Under the pieces are notes generated by a model. It saw nothing but the letters and a program-made list of their open reading frames with translations, was not told the DNA's origin and made no database searches. This document shows positions 35,070 through 42,558 of a stretch of DNA of 45,313 nucleotides, in pieces. Every line of letters begins with the position of its first letter. The first letter of the stretch is position 1. The stretch spans positions 1-45,313 of the forward strand of contig JAJPJB010000004.1 in the NCBI GenBank assembly GCA_021324465.1. The letters are read 5' to 3'. The stretch is from Hyphomicrobiaceae bacterium (GTDB lineage Bacteria > Pseudomonadota > Alphaproteobacteria > Rhizobiales > Xanthobacteraceae). Made by a program: the position numbers and the translations under genes.

Positions 35070-35401
35070 GCTTGCCGGCTGCTGCGCTTTGCCTCGGACC
35101 GGCTGGAGCGTCGCGCGCTTCGCTTTGCTCGGAATGACCATAGAAAATACGCTGCGCTGAAATCATCACGGCCCAGGCCGCGGCCAAGCGATCGAAGATC
35201 AGCTCCGATCCCATCTGGCCGCCCTTGAGCACGATATCCAGGCCATCAAACCGCGGCTCGTCGCTGATGGCGTGGGTCGGCTTATTCTCCAACCTGCGCG
35301 CCGGCCGTCTCGCCATGGCCGGCATCCGGTCGGCTCGCAGCGAGATCATTTTGCGCGACGCCTTGCGGTAAGCGCGAGCCACCGCGTCCCGCTCAGCCCG
35401 A
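35070..35401. other. Intergenic region between livG and the second Bug gene
   Basis: The 332-base gap between convergent genes has no supported gene. A minus-strand frame reads through it (containing GLDIVLKGGQMGSELIFDRL) and on into livG; it has no family likeness or ribosome site and may be a decayed remnant. A TTCGCTTTGCTCGGAATGACC stretch near 35120-35140 resembles the genomic repeats ending in 'GGAATGAC' that litter related genomes. Confidence 0.35.
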
Positions 35402-36373
35402 TCACTTCACGTTCGGATAAAGCCCCGACGCCCTGACCACGGCGCGGCCCTCGGCGCGGTCGGCCACCAGCTCCTTGTCGAATTGTTCGGCGGTTTCGAG
35501 AACCGGCGTCAGCCCGCGATTGATCAGATATTTCTTCTGGAAATCAGGATCCGATTCCGCCGCGACGATCGCCCTGTTGAGCTTATCGATGATCGGCTTT
35601 GGCGTGCCGGTCGGCGCGTAAATGCCGAAGAAGATCGGCGTGATGTGCTCCGTGTAGCCGATCTCCTTGAACGTCGGAATGTCGGGGGCAAGCGGCGAGC
35701 GCTTGTCGCCGTCGATGGCGAGCCCGACGATCTTGCCGTCGCGCAGATAGGGCAACAGATTGCCGATGCCGAAAATCGCGATCTGGGTCGTGCCGGTGAG
35801 CATGCTGTTGACCGCGTCGCCGCCGCCCTTGAACGGCACGCGCACGATGTCGATCCCGTTCTTCTTGTTGAACTCCTCCATGAAAGCGACCTTGGACAGC
35901 GACGGCGCCATGTAGTTGAGCGCGTTCGGCTTGGCCTTGGCCAGCGCCGCAAGCCCGGGGAAAGACTTCACGTTCAGCGCGGCGGTCACGGCAAACACCT
36001 GCGTCAGATAATAGGGCCGCGCGATCGGAACGAGGCTCTTCGCCGGGTCGAAATCCGACTGCGGCTGGATGATCGGATTGATGGTGACCGCTTCCCCGGG
36101 CAGGATGCAGATCGTGTAGCCGTCGGGTGCGGCGGCGGCGCAGGCCTGCGCACCGATCGTGCCTTCGGCGCCGACCCGATCCTCGACCACGATCGACGTA
36201 CCCAGCGCCGGGCCGATCTCGCTGCCGAGCGCGCGCATGAACAGGTCGCTGAGGCCGCCCGGTCCCTGCGAGGCGATCGCGCGGATCGGCCGCGATGGAT
36301 AATTGTCCGCGGCCGCCGACAGCATGGGCGTCAGCAGCGCGGCGACGCCGAGCGCGAGTATCCTGCCAAGCAT
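35402..36373 (-). CDS. Tripartite tricarboxylate transporter substrate-binding protein (Bug/TctC family)
   Basis: The 323-residue protein has a signal peptide (ILALGVAALLTPMLSAAA) and Bug landmarks: NYPSRPIRAIASQGPGGLSD, SIVVEDRVGAEGTIGAQ, DGYTICILPGEAV, LNYMAPSLSKVAFMEEF and VPFKGGGDAVNSMLTG. It binds a small organic acid in the periplasm. As with the first Bug gene there are no TctA/TctB membrane genes beside it. GGAGGAAAC gives a good ribosome site for ATG at 36373. Its two Cys near residue 77-90 may pair. Confidence 0.9.
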   Translation of the reverse strand: MLGRILALGVAALLTPMLSAAADNYPSRPIRAIASQGPGGLSDLFMRALGSEIGPALGTSIVVEDRVGAEGTIGAQACAAAAPDGYTICILPGEAVTINPIIQPQSDFDPAKSLVPIARPYYLTQVFAVTAALNVKSFPGLAALAKAKPNALNYMAPSLSKVAFMEEFNKKNGIDIVRVPFKGGGDAVNSMLTGTTQIAIFGIGNLLPYLRDGKIVGLAIDGDKRSPLAPDIPTFKEIGYTEHITPIFFGIYAPTGTPKPIIDKLNRAIVAAESDPDFQKKYLINRGLTPVLETAEQFDKELVADRAEGRAVVRASGLYPNVK

Positions 36374-36489
36374 GTTTCCTCCATCTGCGATTTGTTTTTG
36401 TCGGCTAACAATGCCCCAGCCGAATGCGACGCAAGCATGCGGCCTAATCGCGCAGCCGATGACGGCGTCCGCCAGAATCGGAGAAAAGG

Positions 36490-36822
36490 GTGGCCGATCA
36501 CGGGATGCACGGGATGAAGGTCGAGCGAGATATTGCCCTCACCATGCGGGCCGGCGTGCGCATTTCGCTGTGCGTTTACCGCCGGCCGTTTTCCCGCCCT
36601 GTTCTCCGGGTCGCCTACCAATACCAGATGGGCGAGGCGCCGGCCTATTTGCTGTTCTTGTGGCGCGAGACCGGGCCGATCGAATGGTATGTCGGCAAGG
36701 GCTGGGCCTATGTGCACGCCGATGTGCGCGGCTCGGGGCGCTCGGAGGGCGAGTGTTCGCAAAGGCCGAACCTATCGCTTCGTGCGGAAGCCCGACCCGA
36801 GCCGGAAATCTCTCAAGGCTGA
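36490..36822 (+). pseudogene. Decayed CocE/NonD-family hydrolase, N-terminal remnant
   Basis: The frame from GTG at 36490 reads KVERDIALTMRAGVRISLCV, the start pattern of CocE/X-Pro dipeptidyl-peptidase-type hydrolases. It then drops out of frame near 36580: the expected AGRFPALFSGSP is in the next frame. It returns near 36625 with YQYQMGEAPAYLLFLWRETG, WYVGKGWAYVHADVRGSG and RSEGE. After about 36756 the likeness ends, while real members run 550 residues or more. So there are two compensating frameshifts plus a large 3' loss; the catalytic Ser region is gone. The truncation point borders the accessory-looking segment that follows, suggesting it was cut by an insertion or deletion. Confidence 0.75.
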
Positions 36823-36885
36823 TCCGCTATATACTTCGCCGTTCGCGGGCATTATAGTTTTTCGCGGTTCAGTCTTGGGGTGGCG

Positions 36886-37530
36886 ATGTCAGACTGTTTC
36901 GACATTGAAGCGTTCCGCGAAACCGCGCTCGTCAACGAGCCGTTCCCGTACTTGATTGTTCCTCATTTTGTTAATTCCGCTGCATTGGCGAGAATCAATG
37001 CGGATTATCCGAAAATCGCGTCGCCCGGCAGCTTTCCTGTCGACCAGCTTGCATTTGGACCGGCCTTTCGTGCCTTCGTGGACGAGCTGGAGAGTGACGA
37101 ATTTCGCGAAGCCTTCGAAGAAAAGTTCGATGTCGATCTCTCGCAGCGGCCGACGATAACCACCGTGCGCGGCTGGTGCAGCCCCAGGGACGGCAAGATA
37201 CACACTGACTCTGTCACCAAGATCATAACGGTTCTGATCTATATGAATGAAGACTGGGATCAGCACGGCGGGCGCTTGCGCTTGTTGCGTTCCGGCAACA
37301 ATCTTGGCGACATCATCGTTGAAGTGCCGCCGGTAGCGGGCACGCTGCTCGCCTTCAAACGCAGCAATAATTCATGGCATGGCCATGAAAGTTTTTCGGG
37401 TGAACGGCGTGTCGTCCAATTCAATTGGCTGACATCGCCGAGTAACCAGCGGATTGCGGTCTTAAGGCATCAAACCTCCGCAATGATCAAGCGTCTCACG
37501 CGAATGCTCTTGCCACGCCCCGCCGAGTAA
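36886..37530 (+). CDS. 2-oxoglutarate/Fe(II)-dependent oxygenase-like protein
   Basis: The 214-residue protein has the double-stranded beta-helix pattern of the 2OG-Fe(II) oxygenase superfamily (prolyl 4-hydroxylase-like). The iron triad is visible as HTD (in DGKIHTDSVTKIITVLIYMN) and a distal His in SNNSWHGHES, followed by the 2OG-binding Arg in GERRVVQFNW. NEDWDQHGGRLRLL between them is typical. It would hydroxylate an unknown substrate using O2. ATG at 36886 follows TTGGGG; GTG two codons earlier is possible. It is followed on the same strand by a heptosyltransferase-like gene, so a cell-surface polysaccharide substrate is possible, but this is inference. Confidence 0.83.
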   Translation: MSDCFDIEAFRETALVNEPFPYLIVPHFVNSAALARINADYPKIASPGSFPVDQLAFGPAFRAFVDELESDEFREAFEEKFDVDLSQRPTITTVRGWCSPRDGKIHTDSVTKIITVLIYMNEDWDQHGGRLRLLRSGNNLGDIIVEVPPVAGTLLAFKRSNNSWHGHESFSGERRVVQFNWLTSPSNQRIAVLRHQTSAMIKRLTRMLLPRPAE

Positions 37531-37594
37531 CCTAACAGGCTGACCTGCCGAATCTTTCGTTGGGTCTGACCACGGGTCCTGGGGGAATGTAGTT

Positions 37595-38767
37595 TTGTCC
37601 GCGCGCGATCTTCGCAGTACCGAGTTCAGCAGGATTCTGCTGATCAAACTGTCAGCCCTTGGCGACGTCATTCACACAATCCCGGTGCTCAATAAGCTCC
37701 GGCGCCGCTACCCGAGCGCCCGGATAGACTGGTTGGTCACACCCGCCATTGGCGAATTGCTCCGGCACCATCCCGCAATCACCAATGTCATCGCGTTTGC
37801 GCGCGATGAGTGGGCCGTGCCGTGGCGGCTCGCGCCCTTTGCGAGCTTCCTGCGTCTGGCCAAGACGTTGCGCGAGACGGCTTATGATCTTGTGCTCGAC
37901 ATCCACGGACAATTCCGAACGGCTGCCCTGACGGTTTCAACTGGCGCTGCGGTACGTATCGGGTTCGACAGGCCGCGGTCGGAAGTATGGAACGCCTCGC
38001 CACGCCAATTTGGTGAGCAAGCGCGCAAACACGCATGGCAGGGCGCACGCGAAGGAAGCTGGCTCGCATATACGCACCACATAAGGGTACCCACGCTCGA
38101 TCTTCACGCCGTCGACCGATATCTAAATGTCGCGCCCATGCTGGGTCTCGACGATGATCCTGCAGATTTTTCCTTTCCTGTTCCGCAGGCGGCCAGATCG
38201 CGCGTCGAAGCGCTGTTGACACAACACGCCGTGCGCGACCATAGGCTTATTACCATCGCGCCCGGCACGGTGTGGGAAACCAAGAAATGGGGAAACGACA
38301 AGTTCGCGAAAGTCGCCGATCATTTCCTTCGGAAGGGTTTTGCCGTGCTGCTGATTGGCTCGCCGCGTGAGCGCATTCTTTGCGAAGAGGTTGCGAGATT
38401 GGCGCCGGGCGCTGTGAACGTGGCCGGTGCAACGACGGTGAGTGAGCTCGCAGCGCTGATTCAACGCTCCACCCTGAGCATCACCAATGACTCTGGACCG
38501 ATGCACCTCGCCGTCGCGCTGAATCGGCCGGTCGTGAGCATCTTCGGCCCGACTGATCCGCTGTGGATCGGTCCTTACCGCCGCGCAAACGCAGTGTTGC
38601 AGAGTGGCGTGTCTTGCGCCCCGTGCTATCTGCGGCGCCTTGGCCAGTGTCATCGCGGCCACAGCTGCATGACCGGCGTTTCCCCGGGCGCGGTCATCGA
38701 TCGCGCGGAACGCTTTCTGGCGCGGCCTGACGCGCAGCCGGCCGCGGCGGCAGCAGCTGCTGGCTAG
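37595..38767 (+). CDS. Glycosyltransferase family 9 (lipopolysaccharide heptosyltransferase-like)
   Basis: The 390-residue protein is a GT9/ADP-heptose:LPS heptosyltransferase-like enzyme. It starts with ILLIKLSALGDVIHTIPVLN, the acceptor-binding signature, has LVLDIHGQFRTAAL in the N-terminal domain, then TIAPGTVWETKKWGNDKFAK and the nucleotide-sugar block SITNDSGPMHLAVALN with VVSIFGPTDP. A Cys-rich patch (CAPCYLRRLGQC) is common in WaaC/WaaF relatives. The start is a TTG at 37595 with GGGGGA ahead; no ATG fits. Its Ala-rich C-terminus overlaps the end of the opposing GT2 gene by 74 bases. It likely adds a sugar to the LPS core at the inner membrane face. Confidence 0.88.
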   Translation: MSARDLRSTEFSRILLIKLSALGDVIHTIPVLNKLRRRYPSARIDWLVTPAIGELLRHHPAITNVIAFARDEWAVPWRLAPFASFLRLAKTLRETAYDLVLDIHGQFRTAALTVSTGAAVRIGFDRPRSEVWNASPRQFGEQARKHAWQGAREGSWLAYTHHIRVPTLDLHAVDRYLNVAPMLGLDDDPADFSFPVPQAARSRVEALLTQHAVRDHRLITIAPGTVWETKKWGNDKFAKVADHFLRKGFAVLLIGSPRERILCEEVARLAPGAVNVAGATTVSELAALIQRSTLSITNDSGPMHLAVALNRPVVSIFGPTDPLWIGPYRRANAVLQSGVSCAPCYLRRLGQCHRGHSCMTGVSPGAVIDRAERFLARPDAQPAAAAAAAG

Positions 38768-39518
38768 GTTCGGCCCTCTGCCGATTCGCAAGCCAAGCCT
38801 TCATGTAGCGATAGTAGCTGCCCTCGGCATTCGCGACCGCCAGCAAAAATCCCTCCGCTCCATCGATAAAGGCCGCCCGCAGGATATAGATGCGAAAGAA
38901 CGAATATAGTCCGTGCCCGATTCCCGTCAGGAACGAGACTCTTCGACCCGATGAAACGATCTTTTCCGCGCTCGCGCTCGAGTAACGATCCATCCGCGAC
39001 AACGCGTCCTCCAGCTTGAGCACGGGGTGATGCATCAGCGGCTGACGAAGCCGCTTCACCACGCCATCGCATCGCACGCGCTCATGCACGATAACATTGT
39101 CGAACTCGGCCTTCCCTCGCCGGAACAGGCGCAGCACGTAATCCGGACGCAATTTCTGGTGACGCATCGGCCGGCCGCAAAAGCTCGAATAGCGGGGAAA
39201 CTCCCAGGCATCCGCCTCTTCGTCCTCCGTCGCGGCCATGATCGCCGCAGCCAGATCCGGCGTAATCCACTCGTCGGCGTCAATCGAGAGTACCCACGCT
39301 CCGGTCGCAAGTGACAGTGCGAAATTCTTCTGCGGACCGAATCCTTGCCACTCGTGAAAGGCAACCCGCGCACCCCGATCCCGCGCGATGGCAACCGTTG
39401 CATCGGCACTGCCGCAATCGACCACAATGCGCTCGTCGCAAAACGCCAAACTATCCAAGCAGGCGCCGATGTTCCGCGCCTCGTTCTTGGTGATTACAAT
39501 AGCGCTGATATTTGGCAT
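38694..39518 (-). CDS. Glycosyltransferase family 2 (WaaE/KdtX-like LPS core glucosyltransferase)
   Basis: The 274-residue enzyme has the GT2 GT-A fold: ISAIVITKNEARNIGACLDS at the N-terminus, ERIVVDCGSADATVAIA, and the metal-binding DxD-like ALSLATGAWVLSIDADEW. The FGPQKNFAL and HERVRCDG features resemble the WaaE/KdtX group, which adds beta-1,4-glucose to heptose I of the LPS core. The last 25 codons overlap antisense with the end of the GT9 gene. ATG at 39518 begins directly with the family's first strand. With the GT9 gene it suggests a small LPS-core modification locus. Confidence 0.87.
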   Translation of the reverse strand: MPNISAIVITKNEARNIGACLDSLAFCDERIVVDCGSADATVAIARDRGARVAFHEWQGFGPQKNFALSLATGAWVLSIDADEWITPDLAAAIMAATEDEEADAWEFPRYSSFCGRPMRHQKLRPDYVLRLFRRGKAEFDNVIVHERVRCDGVVKRLRQPLMHHPVLKLEDALSRMDRYSSASAEKIVSSGRRVSFLTGIGHGLYSFFRIYILRAAFIDGAEGFLLAVANAEGSYYRYMKAWLANRQRAEPSQQLLPPRPAARQAAPESVPRDR

Positions 39519-39749
39519 CGATGCTCGCCGCGAAGAATTCCGATCCAGTTCGAGGAAGGCCCCGAGGATTAGCGCAAACGAAGACCGCCGGCTAGCAGCA
39601 TCAAGTGAAGCATCGCGCCCGGAGTCGAGGCCCTCATGCGTGGCGCCGCCACGCGGACCTGCACCCTTCCCGAAATTTACGGGCCAGCGAAATGTTACGC
39701 CAGAAACTTTACCCTAGCGCACCAACCACGAGAGGGGCTTTGCGTGCGA

Positions 39750-39977
39750 TCAAGGGCGCAGCGCGCCTGCCCTGTTTCGCAACCACCCCATTGATTTCTC
39801 CTTGATCCAATTCTGTGCATCCCGCTCAGATGCGAAGCCGCTGACGTGCTCCACTTGGCCGTGCCTCCATGAAACTCGTACATACCATCCAGGAGCAGAC
39901 TTCAGCCGGTGCGCCTCAAACGTCGGGTCGGATCTGTCTTCTTCGATGCGGTGATATGAATGAGGTTTGATTGACAT
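39750..39977 (-). CDS. Hypothetical protein, 75 aa
   Basis: This 75-residue protein has an aromatic beta-rich centre and helical end: APGWYVRVSWRHGQVEHVSG, then SERDAQNWIKEKS. The Trp-Tyr-Val-Arg-Val...Ala-x-x-Trp-Ile pattern is frequent in unnamed small proteins of Bradyrhizobium-like genomes. ATG at 39977 is preferred to an in-frame start at 40022. It begins 4 bases after the stop of the 66-residue gene upstream, so the two form an operon. No function is suggested. Confidence 0.65.
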   Translation of the reverse strand: MSIKPHSYHRIEEDRSDPTFEAHRLKSAPGWYVRVSWRHGQVEHVSGFASERDAQNWIKEKSMGWLRNRAGALRP

Positions 39978-39981
39978 CGCT

Positions 39982-40182
39982 TCAGTCCGTCTCGCGAGAC
40001 GGCGCAACAACGCTAGCCTCACCCGTGGCGCGACGTCGCGCCAACTCCTTCAGCAGCGGCTCTGCTTCCTTTTCCATTCCCATCCAGTGCAGCTTGCAAA
40101 CGAGCTTGACCAGTTCGCTCGACGTTCGTAGTTCCGGTGACAAGGCATCGGGAGGCTCTTGTTGTTGATCCGGCCTCTGCAT
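39982..40182 (-). CDS. Hypothetical protein, 66 aa
   Basis: This 66-residue protein is polar at the N-terminus (QRPDQQQEPPDALSPE) and then helical (SSELVKLVCKLHWMGMEKEA followed by PLLKELARR), with no signal peptide. GGGAG lies eight bases ahead of ATG at 40182; an ATG two codons upstream (40188) and a GTG (40197) are alternatives. It is the first gene of a two-gene unit with the 75-residue protein. A CATATC-CGA-GATATG inverted repeat lies just upstream. Family unknown. Confidence 0.62.
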   Translation of the reverse strand: MQRPDQQQEPPDALSPELRTSSELVKLVCKLHWMGMEKEAEPLLKELARRRATGEASVVAPSRETD

Positions 40183-40208
40183 GACCATTTCTCCCACATG
40201 TTTTCTCT

Positions 40209-40223
40209 CATATCCGAGATATG
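40209..40223. promoter_or_regulatory. Inverted repeat upstream of the two-gene hypothetical operon
   Basis: CATATC-CGA-GATATG is a perfect 15-base inverted repeat 27 bases ahead of the 66-residue gene's ATG on the minus strand. Its place fits an operator or a leader hairpin; no cognate regulator is known. Confidence 0.4.
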
Positions 40224-40278
40224 CCTTGACTCTTGAATTGTGGCGGGCCGCGCAACGAACGCGCCACGGTCAGGGTAT

Positions 40279-40695
40279 TCATACCTTGCTTTGCAGCGAG
40301 CGCCGCACCCGGTCTTGTCCGGGTGCGGCACCGCGCCCTCCCGGCTTGCCCGCTGTCACGGGCAGCTGCAAAACGGTTGCCCGTTGACCCTCGGAAAGAT
40401 TGTGGAGCAATACAATTCTGCCGCTGGGAAACTCAAGCGCATCGCGGTGCATGTCGCGCTTGTCCAAATTGATCTGCCGAAATCGAGCGACAGTTTCTTC
40501 GATCGTACTACCGTCCCGGCATGCGACTGTCTGCGCAAACGCAAGCTCCGTCCCAGGAAGGAGGCATACCGCCACTCCCGGCACTCCAAGCTCCGCAAAG
40601 CCTCGTGTGAACGAGTTGTCGAAGCGGGTTGATAAGAGCTTATCTCCCACCCTTGCAGGTCGAGAAGCCACGAAGTCCAAACTGAAATCGCACAT
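40279..40695 (-). CDS. Conserved hypothetical protein (MCDxSL-type), 138 aa
   Basis: The protein starts MCDFSLDFVASRPARVGDKL, followed by a Phe/Gly segment (TRGFAELGVPGVAVCLLPGT), an ARFRQINLDKRDMHRDALEF block, and GRIVLLHNLSEGQRATVLQL near the end. I recall this N-terminal pattern (MCDYSL...ASRPAKVGDKL) from unnamed proteins of about 120 residues repeated in Bradyrhizobium genomes; that is memory, not a search. The last 20 residues (AAPGQDRVRRSLQSKV) look like an added tail. AGGAGCGCC precedes ATG at 40695; the longer frame to 40845 lacks that support. Function unknown. Confidence 0.7.
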   Translation of the reverse strand: MCDFSLDFVASRPARVGDKLLSTRFDNSFTRGFAELGVPGVAVCLLPGTELAFAQTVACRDGSTIEETVARFRQINLDKRDMHRDALEFPSGRIVLLHNLSEGQRATVLQLPVTAGKPGGRGAAPGQDRVRRSLQSKV

Positions 40696-41005
40696 GTAAG
40701 GCGCTCCTCCAATGGAACAGCCGAGACGGCTGTCCTCTTTAGCTTCGATCACATCAAGTCGCGATTCCCCCACACAATGAATGCTTCCTCGCTCGCCGCG
40801 ACCACAAGCCCTTGCTTTCCCTGGTTGGAGCTCAAGAGATCGCAAAAGCTCCCGTGAATTTCATGATTCGAGCACTACACCGCACCCTCGCGCCCCATTT
40901 CTCTCGGGCCGTGCGCCGGTTCCCGTCCACCGCAATCCTTCCCACACTAAGTTTCGCGTCTGATCCGCGGGATAACTGAACCGACGCGACCTCACGCAAA
41001 CGGAA

Positions 41006-41125
41006 TCACCAGATATAGCGCCATGCGATCACGATGAGGATAATTACAGCGATGGCCAGCAAAGCGAGTTGAGCAGAGAGGCTGTTCAACAAGCCGCCGC
41101 TCTTCGGAGCACTTTGCGGATTCAT
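41006..41125 (-). CDS. 39-residue single-pass membrane peptide
   Basis: An open frame from ATG at 41125 to TGA at 41006-41008 encodes 39 residues: a short polar N-terminus (MNPQSAPKSGGLLNSLSA) and one membrane helix (LALLAIAVIILIVIAWRYIW). GGGAGG lies at ideal spacing before the ATG. It begins 17 bases after the stop of the 74-residue gene, so both are probably one transcript. The strong ribosome site and clean helix argue for a real gene. Function unknown; single-helix peptides of this kind often modulate a larger membrane partner or act as toxins. Confidence 0.65.
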   Translation of the reverse strand: MNPQSAPKSGGLLNSLSAQLALLAIAVIILIVIAWRYIW

Positions 41126-41142
41126 CTGGATGCCTCCCGACG

Positions 41143-41367
41143 TTATTGGACCCGAAATTCTCTGACATCCGCGTCATACACAAGTTGTTCACCTGTGATC
41201 AGCGGAATGTCCAAGAGACTCCGGTCACATTCGAGTCTTTGCCGCGCCGTGCCCTCCACAAGGGCATGAGTCTTGAGCAGCATGGACCAAACTGTCGAAA
41301 AATCCTTTCCCTGCCGCACCAACTCAGTGCAGTGGCGCGCCAGATCGTTTGCTCTCTCCATCGACAT
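41143..41367 (-). CDS. Hypothetical protein, 74 aa
   Basis: The 74-residue protein is mostly helical (RANDLARHCTELVRQGKDFS, WSMLLKTHALVEGTARQRLE) and ends with DIPLITGEQLVYDADVREFR. The helix and strand pattern resembles small unnamed alphaproteobacterial proteins. ATG at 41367 follows GTGGAG; the frame is open to 41649, but the added part has no protein-like pattern. It lies directly upstream of the 39-residue membrane peptide gene. Confidence 0.6.
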   Translation of the reverse strand: MSMERANDLARHCTELVRQGKDFSTVWSMLLKTHALVEGTARQRLECDRSLLDIPLITGEQLVYDADVREFRVQ

Positions 41368-41715
41368 TTGCGTTCTCCACGTCGATCTTTGTGATTTCGC
41401 TGTCGTCCGCAGCACGTGGACTGCTTGATCTTCAAAAAGCCTCGCATGCACTATCGAACGGCGACGCCAAGTCGTTGTCGGCTCCGTATCGAACGCTGCG
41501 GCTTTCAGAAGGTTTTGCTTTGACATCGACGCGCTCGCTGAGAGCTTGCATCGTGTTGCGAACTTGCGGTAAGCAATTATATGCGCGACAGGATGCGTTG
41601 GCGATAACTTTCGGGCCGCACTTTCTGCGGCGGAAACATGAGTTTTCATATTTCACGCATCGAAAGTTATGTTTCAAATCACAGAGACATTTGCTGTTCG
41701 ATTTGGAGGTGAGGC

Positions 41716-41747
41716 GCATCGCAACACCAAGGCATCGCAACACCAAA
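41716..41747. repeat. 16-base tandem duplication
   Basis: GCATCGCAACACCAAG is followed directly by GCATCGCAACACCAAA, differing only in the last base. It lies in non-coding DNA, 66 bases before the FixK-like box. Confidence 0.8.
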
Positions 41748-41813
41748 TGCCTGCGGTGAGACATAAGACAGCTGACCTGGGGGAACTGAGATGATCCGAC
41801 GCGGAAAACCGCA

Positions 41814-41827
41814 TTGATCTCGATCAA
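41814..41827. promoter_or_regulatory. FNR/FixK-type binding site (TTGAT-CTCG-ATCAA)
   Basis: TTGATCTCGATCAA is a perfect match to the FNR/FixK consensus, the activator site for low-oxygen genes in Hyphomicrobiales. If it acts at the usual -41.5 position on the plus strand, transcription would start near 41862 and the first supported gene would be the small membrane protein at 42038, after a leader of about 175 bases. On the minus strand the nearest gene starts 450 bases away. Confidence 0.6.
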
Positions 41828-42037
41828 AGCGACGGGCGGCGCCGCGCATCACCGATATGCTTCATGGCAGAGCGGGCATACGACCGGGCGGCGAGGTGCA
41901 CCGCGTAGGTACGGAAAGGAAACGACTTCCCGCCTGTGTGGATGACGGTTCTCGAAGGCAATGCAACGGCTCTGCTATGCGGCTCGCCTCGGGTTGAGCG
42001 CGCGTCATCTGGTCACGGTGCCGCTAGGGAGCGAAAG

Positions 42038-42253
42038 ATGTCTTGGGAGACCATGCGCGATCTTGGCTTGATTACATTTGCCACTGGCGCTTTGGCTGCG
42101 TTTGGGCTGACCAGAATTTTGCATCGACAGCTCGACTGCGCAAAAGTTGCATTGATGGCAACTATTGGCGATGCAATGATGCTTTTCGGCGCATGTCTGG
42201 CGGTAACAGCAATGGCGATTGGATTTTTGGTATCAAGCGCGAGTCCGTCATGA
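42038..42253 (+). CDS. Small two-helix membrane protein, 71 aa
   Basis: The 71-residue protein has two membrane helices: LGLITFATGALAAFGLTRIL (about 8-27) and MLFGACLAVTAMAIGFLV (about 47-65), with a basic/polar linker between (HRQLDCAKVAL). AGGGAGCGAAAG precedes ATG at 42038; the frame is open further upstream, but the ribosome site and hydrophobic start support this choice. It lies downstream of a perfect FNR/FixK box, so low-oxygen control is possible. Function unknown. Confidence 0.62.
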   Translation: MSWETMRDLGLITFATGALAAFGLTRILHRQLDCAKVALMATIGDAMMLFGACLAVTAMAIGFLVSSASPS

Positions 42254-42558
42254 TAGCGAAACCGGATAGAATCGATGTTTTCGACCGCGAGTGCTGTTAG
42301 CGGATTCGCGATATTGTTTGAAACGAGGCGAGGTGACACGCCGTTCCGCTCCTTGACGACTTCTTGACGCTAACCGCAACGCGCGGGTTGCCTCAGCGCA
42401 AGAAGGACGACGCAGTCCAATGTCCGACAGAATAGCCGAGATTACTGCGGCTTTCGGCTGGCATCCGCGGCGCCCTGCGGACCCAGAATTAAGCAGGCCC
42501 TTGCCTTCCAGCTCGTAACGCGCGTTACAGCGTAACGCGTTACGAAGGGAGAGATCCA
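42254..42558. other. Intergenic region upstream of the MazEF-like module
   Basis: No gene is supported in these 305 bases. The last 45 bases carry the tandem palindromes described as the module's operator. The rest shows no strong repeat or hairpin. Confidence 0.4.
42515..42544 (+). promoter_or_regulatory. Tandem palindromic operators of the MazEF-like module
   Basis: Two perfect palindromes, GTAACGCGCGTTAC (42515-42528) and CGTAACGCGTTACG (42531-42544), stand side by side 14 bases before the antitoxin ATG. Both share GTAACGCG/CGCGTTAC arms. Their centres are 16 bases apart. This is the place and form expected of autoregulatory antitoxin binding sites. Confidence 0.72.

Larger units (their letters stand above)
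41368..42037. other. Gene-poor region with an FNR/FixK box and a tandem repeat
   Basis: The 670-base region has no supported gene; frames open on both strands (41432-41827 minus, 41349-41759 plus) lack ribosome sites and family likeness. It contains a 16-base tandem duplication (GCATCGCAACACCAA, 41716-41747) and a perfect TTGAT-N4-ATCAA box (41814-41827). Confidence 0.45.

Noticed and set aside
34882-35382. Minus-strand open frame crossing the livG 3' end
   Set aside because: It runs antisense through the LivG Walker B/switch region; only its upstream part is intergenic and it shows no known domain.
41432-41827. Minus-strand open frame of 131 codons starting at the FixK-like box
   Set aside because: The start would be a TTG inside the box, there is no ribosome site, and the composition (Cys, Arg, Ser-rich) is not protein-like.
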